Positions 1 through 5,999 are shown, numbered from the stretch's first letter. The stretch is DNA of 8,614 bases from Pseudomonadota bacterium (GCA_009781955.1 WQUT01000084.1:1-8614); one strand, 5' to 3'. Program-made: numbers and translations. Notes: a model not told the origin generated them from the sequence alone.

Positions 1-158
1 TACCTGATCCAACCTATGCGATTACCGGGCTGGGGACGTGGGATTTCACCATGCCGACAGAAGATGAAAAGATTACCAATGCTCTTAATCAAACAACCCA
101 AGCGCGACAAAATTTCAGCAGTTCCCGCGCGAACGCAAAACGCACCACGAATAAGTAA
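1..158 (+). CDS. 3' end of an unrecognised protein gene (partial)
   Basis: The frame whose codons begin at base 3 is open from the window edge to a TAA at 156-158, giving the last 51 residues of a protein that starts outside the window. The tail begins PDPTYAITGLGTWDF and ends in a hydrophilic stretch rich in Asn, Ser, Thr, Arg and Lys (ends RANAKRTTNK), which looks like a disordered basic C-terminus. I do not recognise the family and assign no function. The next ORF lies in exactly the same frame, with only this stop codon and ten sense codons before its first possible start. The two could therefore be one gene split by a nonsense change, or two coupled genes. It is probably the upstream member of the rightward cluster leading to miaB. 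Confidence 0.5.
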   Translation, partial: PDPTYAITGLGTWDFTMPTEDEKITNALNQTTQARQNFSSSRANAKRTTNK

Positions 159-188
159 GCGGGAAAAACGCAAACCGTTGAATACCTC

Positions 189-449
189 TTGACCGAATAC
201 AAACCGTTTGACGATTTGGAACGCGTCGATCTTGAATCGTTTCGCGCGTTTGTTGCAAGATATGGACCGCGGATTTATGACTATGTGCCGGGTCAGCCTT
301 TTATAACGGCCAGTGCGATTGTGCTGAATCCCGCATCCACCAAGACGTTGGTGCAGTGGCACAATCTGCATAAACAATATCGTCAATGGGGCGGCAAGGC
401 CAACCCCGCCACGGTAAACCAGATACTGAAAGAAAAATTAGGGGCATAA
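189..449 (+). CDS. Small hypothetical protein, 86 aa, TTG start
   Basis: This is an unrecognised 86-residue soluble protein with no signal peptide or membrane segment. Its middle reads FRAFVARYGPRIYDYVPGQP, and its C-terminal third (LVQWHNLHKQYRQWGGKANP) is rich in aromatic and basic residues and ends in a predicted helix. The only start available in this frame after the upstream TAA is the TTG at 189, and the protein has no internal Met. I see no convincing Shine-Dalgarno at normal spacing; the nearest purine run, GGGAAAAA at 161-168, is too far away. The stop at 447-449 lies one base before the ATG of the SGNH hydrolase, and that gene's ribosome-binding site sits inside this reading frame, so the two are probably coupled. 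It could instead be the distal part of the gene that ends at 158. Confidence 0.5.
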   Translation: MTEYKPFDDLERVDLESFRAFVARYGPRIYDYVPGQPFITASAIVLNPASTKTLVQWHNLHKQYRQWGGKANPATVNQILKEKLGA

Positions 450-450
450 A

Positions 451-1080
451 ATGTCTTACAAAGTCATCGCCGCGTTGGGCGACAGCATTACCAACGGATA
501 CTGGGACGAAACATTCGCGGGATGGTTCGGGCGTATGGCCGCGCGCATTTCCGCCGCCCGGCCCCAGGCATTCGGGTTTTATAATCTGTCCCAAGATGGC
601 GACCGGATTTGCGATGCCTATCACCGCTTGGGCGCGGAATTGCTGACGCGTTATCCGGCCGATATATTGATAATAGCAATCGGCGTCAACGACCTGCTCC
701 GCGGGCCGGATTCAGATTCGCCGACCGACCTGTCGCCGCATTTGCGGGCCGAATACTGGAACCGCTTGCTGGACATTGCGCAAAAGAATATTAAAAATAT
801 TATCGTGCTGGACATCCTGCCGATTCGCGAAGAACTGATACCCATAGAGGAATCCGACGGCAATATGTGGTGGCATAATGCCGATATCGCCGAATACAAC
901 GATCTGATTGCAAAAATCTGCCGCGAAAGAAAGATTCCCTTTGTTCGTCGGTACGATGCTTGGGCGACGCGCGATTTATCCAAATTATACGCCGATGACG
1001 CGCACCCCAACGGCGCGGGGCATCAGATGATCGCGGACGAGGTCGTTGCGGAATTGGAAAAGTTAAAGCTTTTGAATTAA
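451..1080 (+). CDS. SGNH/GDSL-family hydrolase (esterase or lipase type)
   Basis: This 209-residue protein has the SGNH hydrolase blocks in order. Block I is LGDSIT at residues 9-14 with nucleophile Ser12. The block II glycine is probably Gly50 in LSQDGDR. Block III is GVND at 78-81 with Asn80. Block V is DDAHPN at 182-187, in which Asp182 and His185 form the DxxH pair. Family members cleave ester bonds of lipids, acyl groups on sugars, or acyl-CoA. The substrate cannot be read from the sequence, and with no signal peptide the enzyme is probably cytoplasmic. The ATG at 451 has a good ribosome-binding site, AGGGG at 440-444, six bases upstream. Its stop overlaps the miaB start by one base (TAATG), so it is probably translationally coupled to miaB. 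The fold is confident; the specificity is unknown. Confidence 0.88.
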   Translation: MSYKVIAALGDSITNGYWDETFAGWFGRMAARISAARPQAFGFYNLSQDGDRICDAYHRLGAELLTRYPADILIIAIGVNDLLRGPDSDSPTDLSPHLRAEYWNRLLDIAQKNIKNIIVLDILPIREELIPIEESDGNMWWHNADIAEYNDLIAKICRERKIPFVRRYDAWATRDLSKLYADDAHPNGAGHQMIADEVVAELEKLKLLN

Positions 1081-2699
1081 TGCAGACCTTCTATATCAAA
1101 ACTTTCGGATGTCAGATGAATGTCTATGACGGACAGCGTATTGTCGGCATGCTGCGCGCGCGCGGATTGGCCGAGACGGATGACATTGCGGCCGCCGATT
1201 TAATTATTCTCAATACCTGCGCCGTGCGGGAAAAAGCGTCCAACAAAGTATTCAGCGAATTGGGCCGCATTCGGGACCGAAAAAAAACCGACGCCCTGTT
1301 CGGCATAGTCGGATGCGTCGCAAAGGAAGAAGAAGCGAACGCTTTCCGCCGCATTCCGGAACTTAATTTTGTCCTGGGCCCGCAGTCTTACCACAAACTG
1401 CCGGAAATCCTGGATAACCCGGATGCGCGTCTGCTGAATGTTGACCTGTCGGGATTGGAAAAGTTTGACGCTCTATTTACCCCTGCCCTTGCGGCAGGGG
1501 TCGGCGCTGGTATCGCGCCGGGGGATGGGTTCCGTAAATCAAATCAGCAAAATGATTCAGATGCTTTGATTAATGAACCCACCCCCCGCGGTGCGCAAGA
1601 AAGCGCGACCGCGACCCCCGCCGCAAGGGCGGGGGTTAATCCCCTTGCCTATATCCCGATTCAAGAAGGCTGCAACCACTGCTGCACATACTGCATAGTG
1701 CCGTATACCCGCGGGCGAGAGCTGTCGCGGCCGTTTGCGGATGTCATGCGCGATGTTCGCGCCGCGGCCGATGCGGGGGCGATAGAGATTTGTTTCCTGG
1801 GTCAGAATGTGAATGGGTATAAATTTGCTCCGTCGCGTCTCCCCCCCCACCGGGGCCCCCTCGCGACTGGTTGTGTCGCGTGGGGTGGACATGAGGGGAG
1901 AGACGCAACGGAGCAGATATTCACCCTTGCCGACATTATCCGTGAAATTGCCCGGATTGATTCGGTGAAACGAATCAGATTCACTTCGTCCTATCCGACC
2001 GAAATGTCCGATGATTTAATCGCGCTGTTCGGGACCGAGCCCAAGCTTTTGCCGTTTCTGAACATGCCTATACAAAGCGGATCACCCGATGTATTGACAC
2101 GAATGAACCGACCGTATTCGCTGGATCTATATCTGGATATTGTGAACAAGTTAAAGGCCGCGCGGCCGGATATCCAAATCTCGTCCGACTTTATCGTCGG
2201 ATTCCCGGGCGAGACGGATGCGGAATTCCAGCAGACATTGGATATAATCCGCCGCGTGCGATACATCAATTCATACTCGTTCAAGTATTCGCCCCGCCCG
2301 CATACTGCGGCCGCCACGATGCCGAATCAAGTTCCGGAAAATGTAAAGCGCGCGCGCCTTAAAATACTGGACGACGCATTGACGGAAATAAACCGCGAAT
2401 TTAACGAATCGTGCGTCGGCCGGGTCCTGCCCTGTTTGATAGAGGGCGCGGACAAAACCGGCAAGCACCTGCTGGCGCGCACGCCGTATATGCAGCAGGC
2501 GATTGTTAATTGCCCCCCCTCTTGGGGGGGGGCGTCGCCGGAGGCGACTGGGGGGAGCTCTCGTTCCAACACCAATAGTAAAGATAGCCCCCCCTCGCCC
2601 GCTTCGCGGCCACTCCCCCCCAAGAGGGGGGAGAATTTATCTCTCATTCTTATAACATCCGCGAATAAATGCTCTCTGCGCGGAGAGATTGCGGATTAA
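1080..2699 (+). CDS. miaB: MiaB, tRNA-2-methylthio-N6-dimethylallyladenosine synthase, with three in-frame insertions
   Basis: MiaB is a radical-SAM methylthiotransferase that adds a methylthio group to i6A37 of tRNAs reading UNN codons. The N-terminal UPF0004 domain begins YIKTFGCQMN and holds the auxiliary-cluster cysteines C11, C47 and C79. The radical SAM motif CxxxCxxC is C198, C202 and C205 in EGCNHCCTYCIVPYTRGRE. Later family blocks include FLGQNVNGY (239-247), NMPIQSGS (328-335) and DFIVGFPGETD (370-380). A TRAM domain from about residue 437 ends in the typical SLRGEI. At 539 residues it is longer than usual (about 440-475) because of palindrome-encoded insertions at about 133-186, 249-280 and 477-519. 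All lie in loops, so every key residue is kept and the gene looks functional. The ATG overlaps the SGNH stop (TAATG) with no clear Shine-Dalgarno of its own, implying coupling. Confidence 0.95.
   Translation: MQTFYIKTFGCQMNVYDGQRIVGMLRARGLAETDDIAAADLIILNTCAVREKASNKVFSELGRIRDRKKTDALFGIVGCVAKEEEANAFRRIPELNFVLGPQSYHKLPEILDNPDARLLNVDLSGLEKFDALFTPALAAGVGAGIAPGDGFRKSNQQNDSDALINEPTPRGAQESATATPAARAGVNPLAYIPIQEGCNHCCTYCIVPYTRGRELSRPFADVMRDVRAAADAGAIEICFLGQNVNGYKFAPSRLPPHRGPLATGCVAWGGHEGRDATEQIFTLADIIREIARIDSVKRIRFTSSYPTEMSDDLIALFGTEPKLLPFLNMPIQSGSPDVLTRMNRPYSLDLYLDIVNKLKAARPDIQISSDFIVGFPGETDAEFQQTLDIIRRVRYINSYSFKYSPRPHTAAATMPNQVPENVKRARLKILDDALTEINREFNESCVGRVLPCLIEGADKTGKHLLARTPYMQQAIVNCPPSWGGASPEATGGSSRSNTNSKDSPPSPASRPLPPKRGENLSLILITSANKCSLRGEIAD
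1475..1640 (+). repeat. In-frame palindromic insertion 1 in miaB (about 166 bp)
   Basis: This is a long imperfect inverted repeat. The outer arms begin TTTACCCCTGCCCTTGCGG and, read from the other end, TTAACCCCCGCCCTTGCGG; matching continues inward for about 65 bases with small gaps to GGGTTCCGTAAATC and GGGTTCATTAATC. Each arm starts with its own small hairpin (CCCCTGCCCTTGCGGCAGGGG type). The centre is AT-richer. The translated segment (about residues 133-186, low complexity, rich in Ala, Gly and Pro) lies between the UPF0004 domain and the radical SAM motif. Family members join these blocks with a short linker: here KFDAL comes before the insertion and YIPIQEGC just after it. There is no stop codon in the miaB frame. 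The structure is directly visible; mobility is inferred. Confidence 0.85.
1823..1918 (+). repeat. In-frame palindromic insertion 2 in miaB (about 96 bp)
   Basis: GCTCCGTCGCGTCTC at 1827-1841 pairs with GAGACGCAACGGAGC at 1900-1914 (one mismatch), and matching continues a few bases outward. At the centre CGCGAC (1862-1867) pairs with GTCGCG (1875-1880) around a 7-base loop, flanked by CCCC and GGGG. The whole segment is thus a near-palindrome that could fold as one long stem. It encodes about residues 249-280, between the conserved FLGQNVNGY block and the helix TLADIIREIARI. Other MiaB proteins have a short variable loop here. The arm sequence differs from insertions 1 and 3, so this looks like a third element family. 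Confidence 0.8.
2508..2637 (+). repeat. In-frame palindromic insertion 3 in miaB (AATT-bounded, 130 bp, shared with nlpD)
   Basis: The element runs from AATT at 2508-2511 to AATT at 2634-2637. The left arm AATTGCCCCCCCTCTTGG mirrors the right-end CCAAGAGGGGGGAGAATT, and each arm contains a smaller GC-rich hairpin (GTCGCCGGAGGCGAC on the left, CCCGCTTCGCGG on the right). The centre is AT-richer. It interrupts the TRAM domain: MQQAIVN comes before it and LSLILITSANKCSLRGEI after it, and these are adjacent strands in ordinary MiaB. The encoded peptide starts NCPPSWGGASPEATGGSS. The repeat at 7258-7388 is the same family, with equal length and matching arms, centre and reading frame. Confidence 0.9.
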
Positions 2700-4240
2700 A
2701 ACAAAAATCTGACCCCTGCCCCAAACTTATAGAAATAGTTATCGTTGAATTTCATCACCGCGGCGTCCAGTGACACAGCGGCCCCGTCCATTGGCGAAGA
2801 AACCCCAATCCGAACGCCGAGTTGCCCGGAATTCTCGCTCTCTAGCAATCCGTATGCCGAATATTCGGTGGCCAGCCCGAGCATTTCTTCGCGATAGCCC
2901 ACGCGCGCGCCGGCGCCGACCGCAAATTCCGATTCATTCTCGTCCAATACGCGCGCTACAAACGTCCGCGCCCGAATGATCGGCATGACGTAAAATCCGC
3001 CGGCGGCGGAACCGCCGTTGTCAAACGCACGGATTCCGATTTCCGCCGCGCCATAGTAAGCGGCGCCGCCGGGATTATAAACCGCGTCGTCCGTCCCGTT
3101 GAAAATCGGCCCGGCGTCAAAATTCGCGACCGAAAATCCGGCCCAGAGCCCCGCGTGCAGCCATTTCTTGTCAAACGCGGCCGTAGTTTCCAGCCCATAG
3201 AATTTGCCGGCGAAATCGGGTCCAGTAAAACCGCCCGCATGCGCGGACAGCCCGAGGGTCAAGCCGCCAACCCCAAATCCCGCGCCAATACTGCCGGAAT
3301 ACAGCGCGACATCTTCCCCAAAAATCGCAGTGGCGCCGCACGCGCCAAACCCGCCGCCCGAATCGTCCGCAAATGCGCCCGCCGATCCAAACCGCGCCAG
3401 CAGCGAGACCGGCCCCATCAGTTTCGCGGGATGGAACGCGACCGAGTCCGCCATTATCGCGTTTAATTCCGATTCTGTCATCGCCCCGTCCAACCGGGAC
3501 GTCAGCCGCCGGTCCATGCCGGACGCGCGGAGGTTGTTTATAAACTTTCCCTCTGCCCCGCCGACAACCTTTTCATAATCCGTTTCGCGCGCGACGGAAA
3601 GGATTACTTTATCGTCGCGGCGCGAAGTTTCGGCATGGAACAGTTTCGGAATATCCGCAAGGACATACAGGCTGCCTTCGCCGGACACGTTGGACAGCAG
3701 AACATAATCTTGCAAGCCGGAAACATCATGGATATTGAATATGACATTCCCGTCAAGCTCTATCGGAATATTCGCGGCCGCGCCGGGAACAAAGTTAATA
3801 GACGAATCCTTTAACACCAATTTATCGGCGTCCCGGGCCAACGCCGCCAAATCCGTAAAGTTCACGCCCGTTGCGCCGTCCGCCACAACGGAAAACTTCG
3901 CGCCGAAATCTTTCTGAACATTGATATAATTCATGTCTGCGGCGGAATTTATGATCTGAACCAATTCGCCGCCGGTAGCGATCCGAACGGTATCGTAAAA
4001 TACGCCGCTATTCTTAAAGCCAAGAACTTTTCCGTTATCAACAGAAATATCGCCATAAATCGCGCCATAATTTTCAAGCGACAAAGAACTTGAGATATTA
4101 ATTGAATCGGATTCCTTAAACCTGCCAACCGGAACCATTATATGTTCGTTCCAATTACTGGCGCCATAAACATACTCGGCACACGCGGGGCCGCAAACCA
4201 ACACTGTCATCCCCAGAAAAATATACAGGAATCTTTTCAC
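2696..4240 (-). CDS. Autotransporter-like outer-membrane beta-barrel protein with a short passenger
   Basis: This 514-residue secreted protein begins with a Sec-type signal peptide (MKRFLYIFLGMTVLVCGPACA, likely cut after Ala21). Residues 22 to about 215 alternate hydrophobic and Gly/Asn/Asp-rich strands (for example LSLENYGAIYGDISVDNG), as in a beta-helical passenger. A linker about 220-290 leads into a C-terminal region from about 300 made of alternating, Gly- and aromatic-rich strands. It ends in GAGVRFLF with a terminal Phe, the usual signal for outer-membrane barrel assembly. The overall plan is that of a small type V autotransporter or related outer-membrane protein. No protease or adhesin motif identifies the passenger's role. 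The GTG at 4240 follows a purine run (GAGAGAGAA), and a promoter lies just upstream. Its stop shares TTAA with the convergent miaB stop. Confidence 0.78.
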   Translation of the reverse strand: MKRFLYIFLGMTVLVCGPACAEYVYGASNWNEHIMVPVGRFKESDSINISSSLSLENYGAIYGDISVDNGKVLGFKNSGVFYDTVRIATGGELVQIINSAADMNYINVQKDFGAKFSVVADGATGVNFTDLAALARDADKLVLKDSSINFVPGAAANIPIELDGNVIFNIHDVSGLQDYVLLSNVSGEGSLYVLADIPKLFHAETSRRDDKVILSVARETDYEKVVGGAEGKFINNLRASGMDRRLTSRLDGAMTESELNAIMADSVAFHPAKLMGPVSLLARFGSAGAFADDSGGGFGACGATAIFGEDVALYSGSIGAGFGVGGLTLGLSAHAGGFTGPDFAGKFYGLETTAAFDKKWLHAGLWAGFSVANFDAGPIFNGTDDAVYNPGGAAYYGAAEIGIRAFDNGGSAAGGFYVMPIIRARTFVARVLDENESEFAVGAGARVGYREEMLGLATEYSAYGLLESENSGQLGVRIGVSSPMDGAAVSLDAAVMKFNDNYFYKFGAGVRFLF

Positions 4241-4257
4241 TTCTCTCTCTTGCGGAA

Positions 4258-4286
4258 AGCATAGGAAACTATTCGCAAATTTTCAA
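4258..4286 (-). promoter_or_regulatory. Predicted sigma70-type promoter of the autotransporter gene
   Basis: Read on the minus strand, TTGAAA (4286-4281) is followed after exactly 17 bases by TATGCT (4263-4258). This puts the expected transcription start near 4250, about 10 bases before the GTG codon, which leaves room only for the purine-rich ribosome-binding run. Both hexamers match consensus at four of six positions. It is a prediction from motif and spacing only. Confidence 0.5.
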
Positions 4287-4316
4287 GCGAAATATAGGGG
4301 GCGCCCGCTTTTGCAA

Positions 4317-4345
4317 TTGATTTTTTTGGGCTTTTGTGTTATAAT
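4317..4345 (+). promoter_or_regulatory. Predicted strong extended -10 promoter of the tail-fibre-like gene pair
   Basis: TTGATT (4317-4322), a 17-base spacer and a perfect TATAAT (4340-4345) preceded by TG one base upstream form an extended -10 promoter. The expected start is near 4352, leaving a leader of about 56 bases before the ATG at 4408. The segment CTTTTGTGTTATAAT recurs as CTTTTGTGGTATAAT in front of the nlpD-like gene on the other strand. Confidence 0.7.
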
Positions 4346-4358
4346 GAGTGTCAGCTAA

Positions 4359-4385
4359 GGTCGCCATTTCGGCGGCCGTTTTTAT
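4359..4385 (+). terminator. Terminator-like hairpin in the leader of the tail-fibre-like operon
   Basis: GGTCGCC (4359-4365) pairs with GGCGGCC (4371-4377), a 7-bp stem with one G-U pair around the loop ATTTC, directly followed by GTTTTTATT. This has the form of an intrinsic terminator. It lies only a few bases after the predicted transcription start and before the ribosome-binding site at 4396-4401. It could be an attenuator, a 5' stabilising hairpin, or a terminator for transcripts arriving from the left; the position favours a leader role. Confidence 0.5.
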
Positions 4386-4407
4386 TCCCCACCATAAAGG
4401 ATATGAT

Positions 4408-5067
4408 ATGCCAAGAATACTGCAACTGCGGCGTGGAACGACCGCGCAACACGAAACCTTTACCGGACAACGCGGCGAAACGACGTTTGATACGGATGCA
4501 AACACCATCCGCGTGCATGACGGCGCGACCGCGGGCGGGTTTGCATTGGCCCGCGCGGATTTTTCAAATATTGATCCGGACACGTGCGCGGAAAAGATAA
4601 AGAATACCGACTTTGGCACTGAAACATTTGACATGAATACGGTCCCCCCCGAATTCTGGAACAATTTATTTCAAAAATATGTCGGCACCCCGCCCGACTT
4701 TGCGGCGAATGGCGGACTGGGGAAAGCGACTTTGGAATATGGCCTTGTAGGCGGATCAACCGATTTTTCCACAACAAAGCGGATAGATTTAACAAATGTG
4801 ATTCTTGACGGCATCTTGTTATGCAAAGCGGCGGACGCCGGTTACAGCATCGGCGAAACTGTTTACGCATTCGGTATCGGATCGCGCACCGCACCCAAAC
4901 CGGTTATTACCCAATACAATGGCTCATCAATGGAGGTAACACTGTGGATAAATTACGAGCCATTCTGGGTATCGCATAAATCCACCGGCGCGCAGACCAA
5001 TATAGACAAGACAAAATGGTCGGTCAGATTCAGACTCTGGCATTACCCTGAAAACACCAATCAGTAA
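4408..5067 (+). CDS. Tail-fibre/Mtd-like N-terminal domain protein, copy A
   Basis: This is a 219-residue protein of uncertain function. Its first 50 residues (RILQLRRGTTAQ, then a Gly-Glu turn, TDANTIRVHDG and ATAGG) match the pattern of the N-terminal module of phage receptor-binding proteins such as the major tropism determinant, usually a trimer-forming domain with an RRGT start and a DG turn. The remaining 165 residues are unrecognised. The end (FWVSHKSTGAQTNIDKTKW) is conserved in the adjacent paralogue, while the middle differs. There is no signal peptide. I chose the ATG at 4408 because AAAGGA (4396-4401) lies six bases upstream; the GTG at 4348 overlaps the promoter region and is rejected. 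No phage capsid, tail or lysis genes are nearby, so it may be a domesticated fibre-like protein. The domain assignment is by eye. Confidence 0.72.
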   Translation: MPRILQLRRGTTAQHETFTGQRGETTFDTDANTIRVHDGATAGGFALARADFSNIDPDTCAEKIKNTDFGTETFDMNTVPPEFWNNLFQKYVGTPPDFAANGGLGKATLEYGLVGGSTDFSTTKRIDLTNVILDGILLCKAADAGYSIGETVYAFGIGSRTAPKPVITQYNGSSMEVTLWINYEPFWVSHKSTGAQTNIDKTKWSVRFRLWHYPENTNQ

Positions 5068-5078
5068 AAGGACGCAAG

Positions 5079-5696
5079 ATGAGCAAGATTCTTCAAATAA
5101 AGCGCGGAACGGCCGCAGAGACAAAAAACTATACGGGGCGCGCCGGCGAAATCACAATGGACACGGACGCCCAAACCATACGGCTGCACGACGGCGCGAC
5201 CGCGGGCGGCGTCGCAATTGCCCGCGCCGATTTATCAAATGTGGACTTTTCCACACTTTTCCCAGCCGCCGAAAATTTTGATATAAATTCCGTTTCGCCG
5301 GAATTTTGGGCGAATTTATTTGAACAAAATAATATCCGCCCAAAGAATTTTATTAAAACCGATGGATGGCCGTTGCTGGGATTCAACAGGGATCTTACAT
5401 TGCTCACCGGATTCCCCGGAACATGGACATCAATAGATATGAACCAGTTCGCAACGGACAGCATTCTTGTGTGCAATAATGCAGAGGCAGGATATGACGC
5501 CAACGATGTCGCCCATGAATTCGGGCTGGGGGCCGGCCCGATGCCGAAACATGTCGTGTCCCGGAACAAATCTGGCGGTTTGGATATAGTCGCGCGCGCG
5601 CCACTGGACGAATTCTGGGTGTTTCATAAATCAACCGGCGCAAAGATAAATATTAACAAAGCAAACTGGCAATTAATTTTCCGCGCGTGGTTTTAA
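5079..5696 (+). CDS. Tail-fibre/Mtd-like N-terminal domain protein, copy B
   Basis: This 205-residue tandem paralogue of the preceding gene starts 11 bases after its stop, with AAGGA (5068-5072) six bases before the ATG, so the two form an operon. The N-terminal module (KILQIKRGTAAETKNYTG, TDAQTIRLHDGATAGG) aligns with copy A without gaps. The motif PEFWxNLF, the central DSILVCNNAEAGY and the C-terminal FWVFHKSTGAKININKANW also align; the stretch between is diverged. At the DNA level a block of 20 identical bases covers the DGATAGG codons, suggesting fairly recent duplication or gene conversion. Function is unknown; candidates are a surface-exposed binding protein or a remnant of a phage or contractile-tail fibre. 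The gene is followed at once by two palindromic elements that may end its transcript. Confidence 0.72.
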   Translation: MSKILQIKRGTAAETKNYTGRAGEITMDTDAQTIRLHDGATAGGVAIARADLSNVDFSTLFPAAENFDINSVSPEFWANLFEQNNIRPKNFIKTDGWPLLGFNRDLTLLTGFPGTWTSIDMNQFATDSILVCNNAEAGYDANDVAHEFGLGAGPMPKHVVSRNKSGGLDIVARAPLDEFWVFHKSTGAKININKANWQLIFRAWF

Positions 5697-5715
5697 TATT
5701 ATGCTATTTATGACT

Positions 5716-5981
5716 AGGGTCAAGACTCAATGAAAACGCGTAAATGGTGCGAGATAAAATCGCACAGCGCGCGGAAGACCGACGAAGCCGTATATTAATA
5801 CGGCGAGGAGGTCTGACAAAGCGATGGGTGATTTTAGCCGCATCCCGAAGGGACGGCGACCAATTAAATCAATAACTTCGGGTTTCTGCTTGAATGTATA
5901 TTATACATTCTGCGCAAAAACCCTCGTTCTTGCTTTAATTTCTCTGCCGCCATTTGCACGTTTTCATTGAGTCCTGACCCT
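5716..5981. mobile_element. MITE-like palindromic element 1, 266 bp, flanked by TA
   Basis: The terminal inverted repeats are about 39 bp with few mismatches: AGGGTCAAGACTCAATGAAA from the left against AGGGTCAGGACTCAATGAAA from the right, continuing through AACG and a GTAAATGG/GCAAATGG block. Inside are several hairpins: TGCGA with TCGCA, AGACC..CCGTAT with ATACGG..GGTCT, TCCCGAAGGGA, and GAATGTAT with ATACATTC. No ORF of useful length is present. The termini can be read as GGGTC...GACCC between TA dinucleotides (5715-5716 and 5981-5982), as expected for IS630/Tc1-mariner-type TA insertion. Because TA is self-complementary this is suggestive only. It behaves as a non-autonomous, highly structured element in a convergent intergenic region. 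Confidence 0.85.
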
Positions 5982-5999
5982 AATACATTTGTCTTTTCT

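Noticed and set aside
651..1010. Minus-strand 119-codon open frame
   Set aside because: It lies wholly inside the SGNH hydrolase gene, whose catalytic motifs prove the plus strand is coding.
2668..2690. CTCTC...GAGAG hairpin at the end of miaB as a terminator
   Set aside because: The stem is only 5 bp, lies inside the conserved SLRGEI codons, and no T-run follows.
4348..4407. GTG start giving the first tail-fibre-like protein 20 more residues
   Set aside because: The extension overlaps the predicted transcription start and the hairpin and has no ribosome-binding site; the ATG at 4408 has AAAGGA at six bases and aligns with the start of the paralogue.
4408..5696. Diversity-generating retroelement target genes
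   Set aside because: The Mtd-like N-terminus invites the idea, but there is no reverse transcriptase, template repeat or adenine-biased variable region, and the C-terminal block is conserved between the paralogues.
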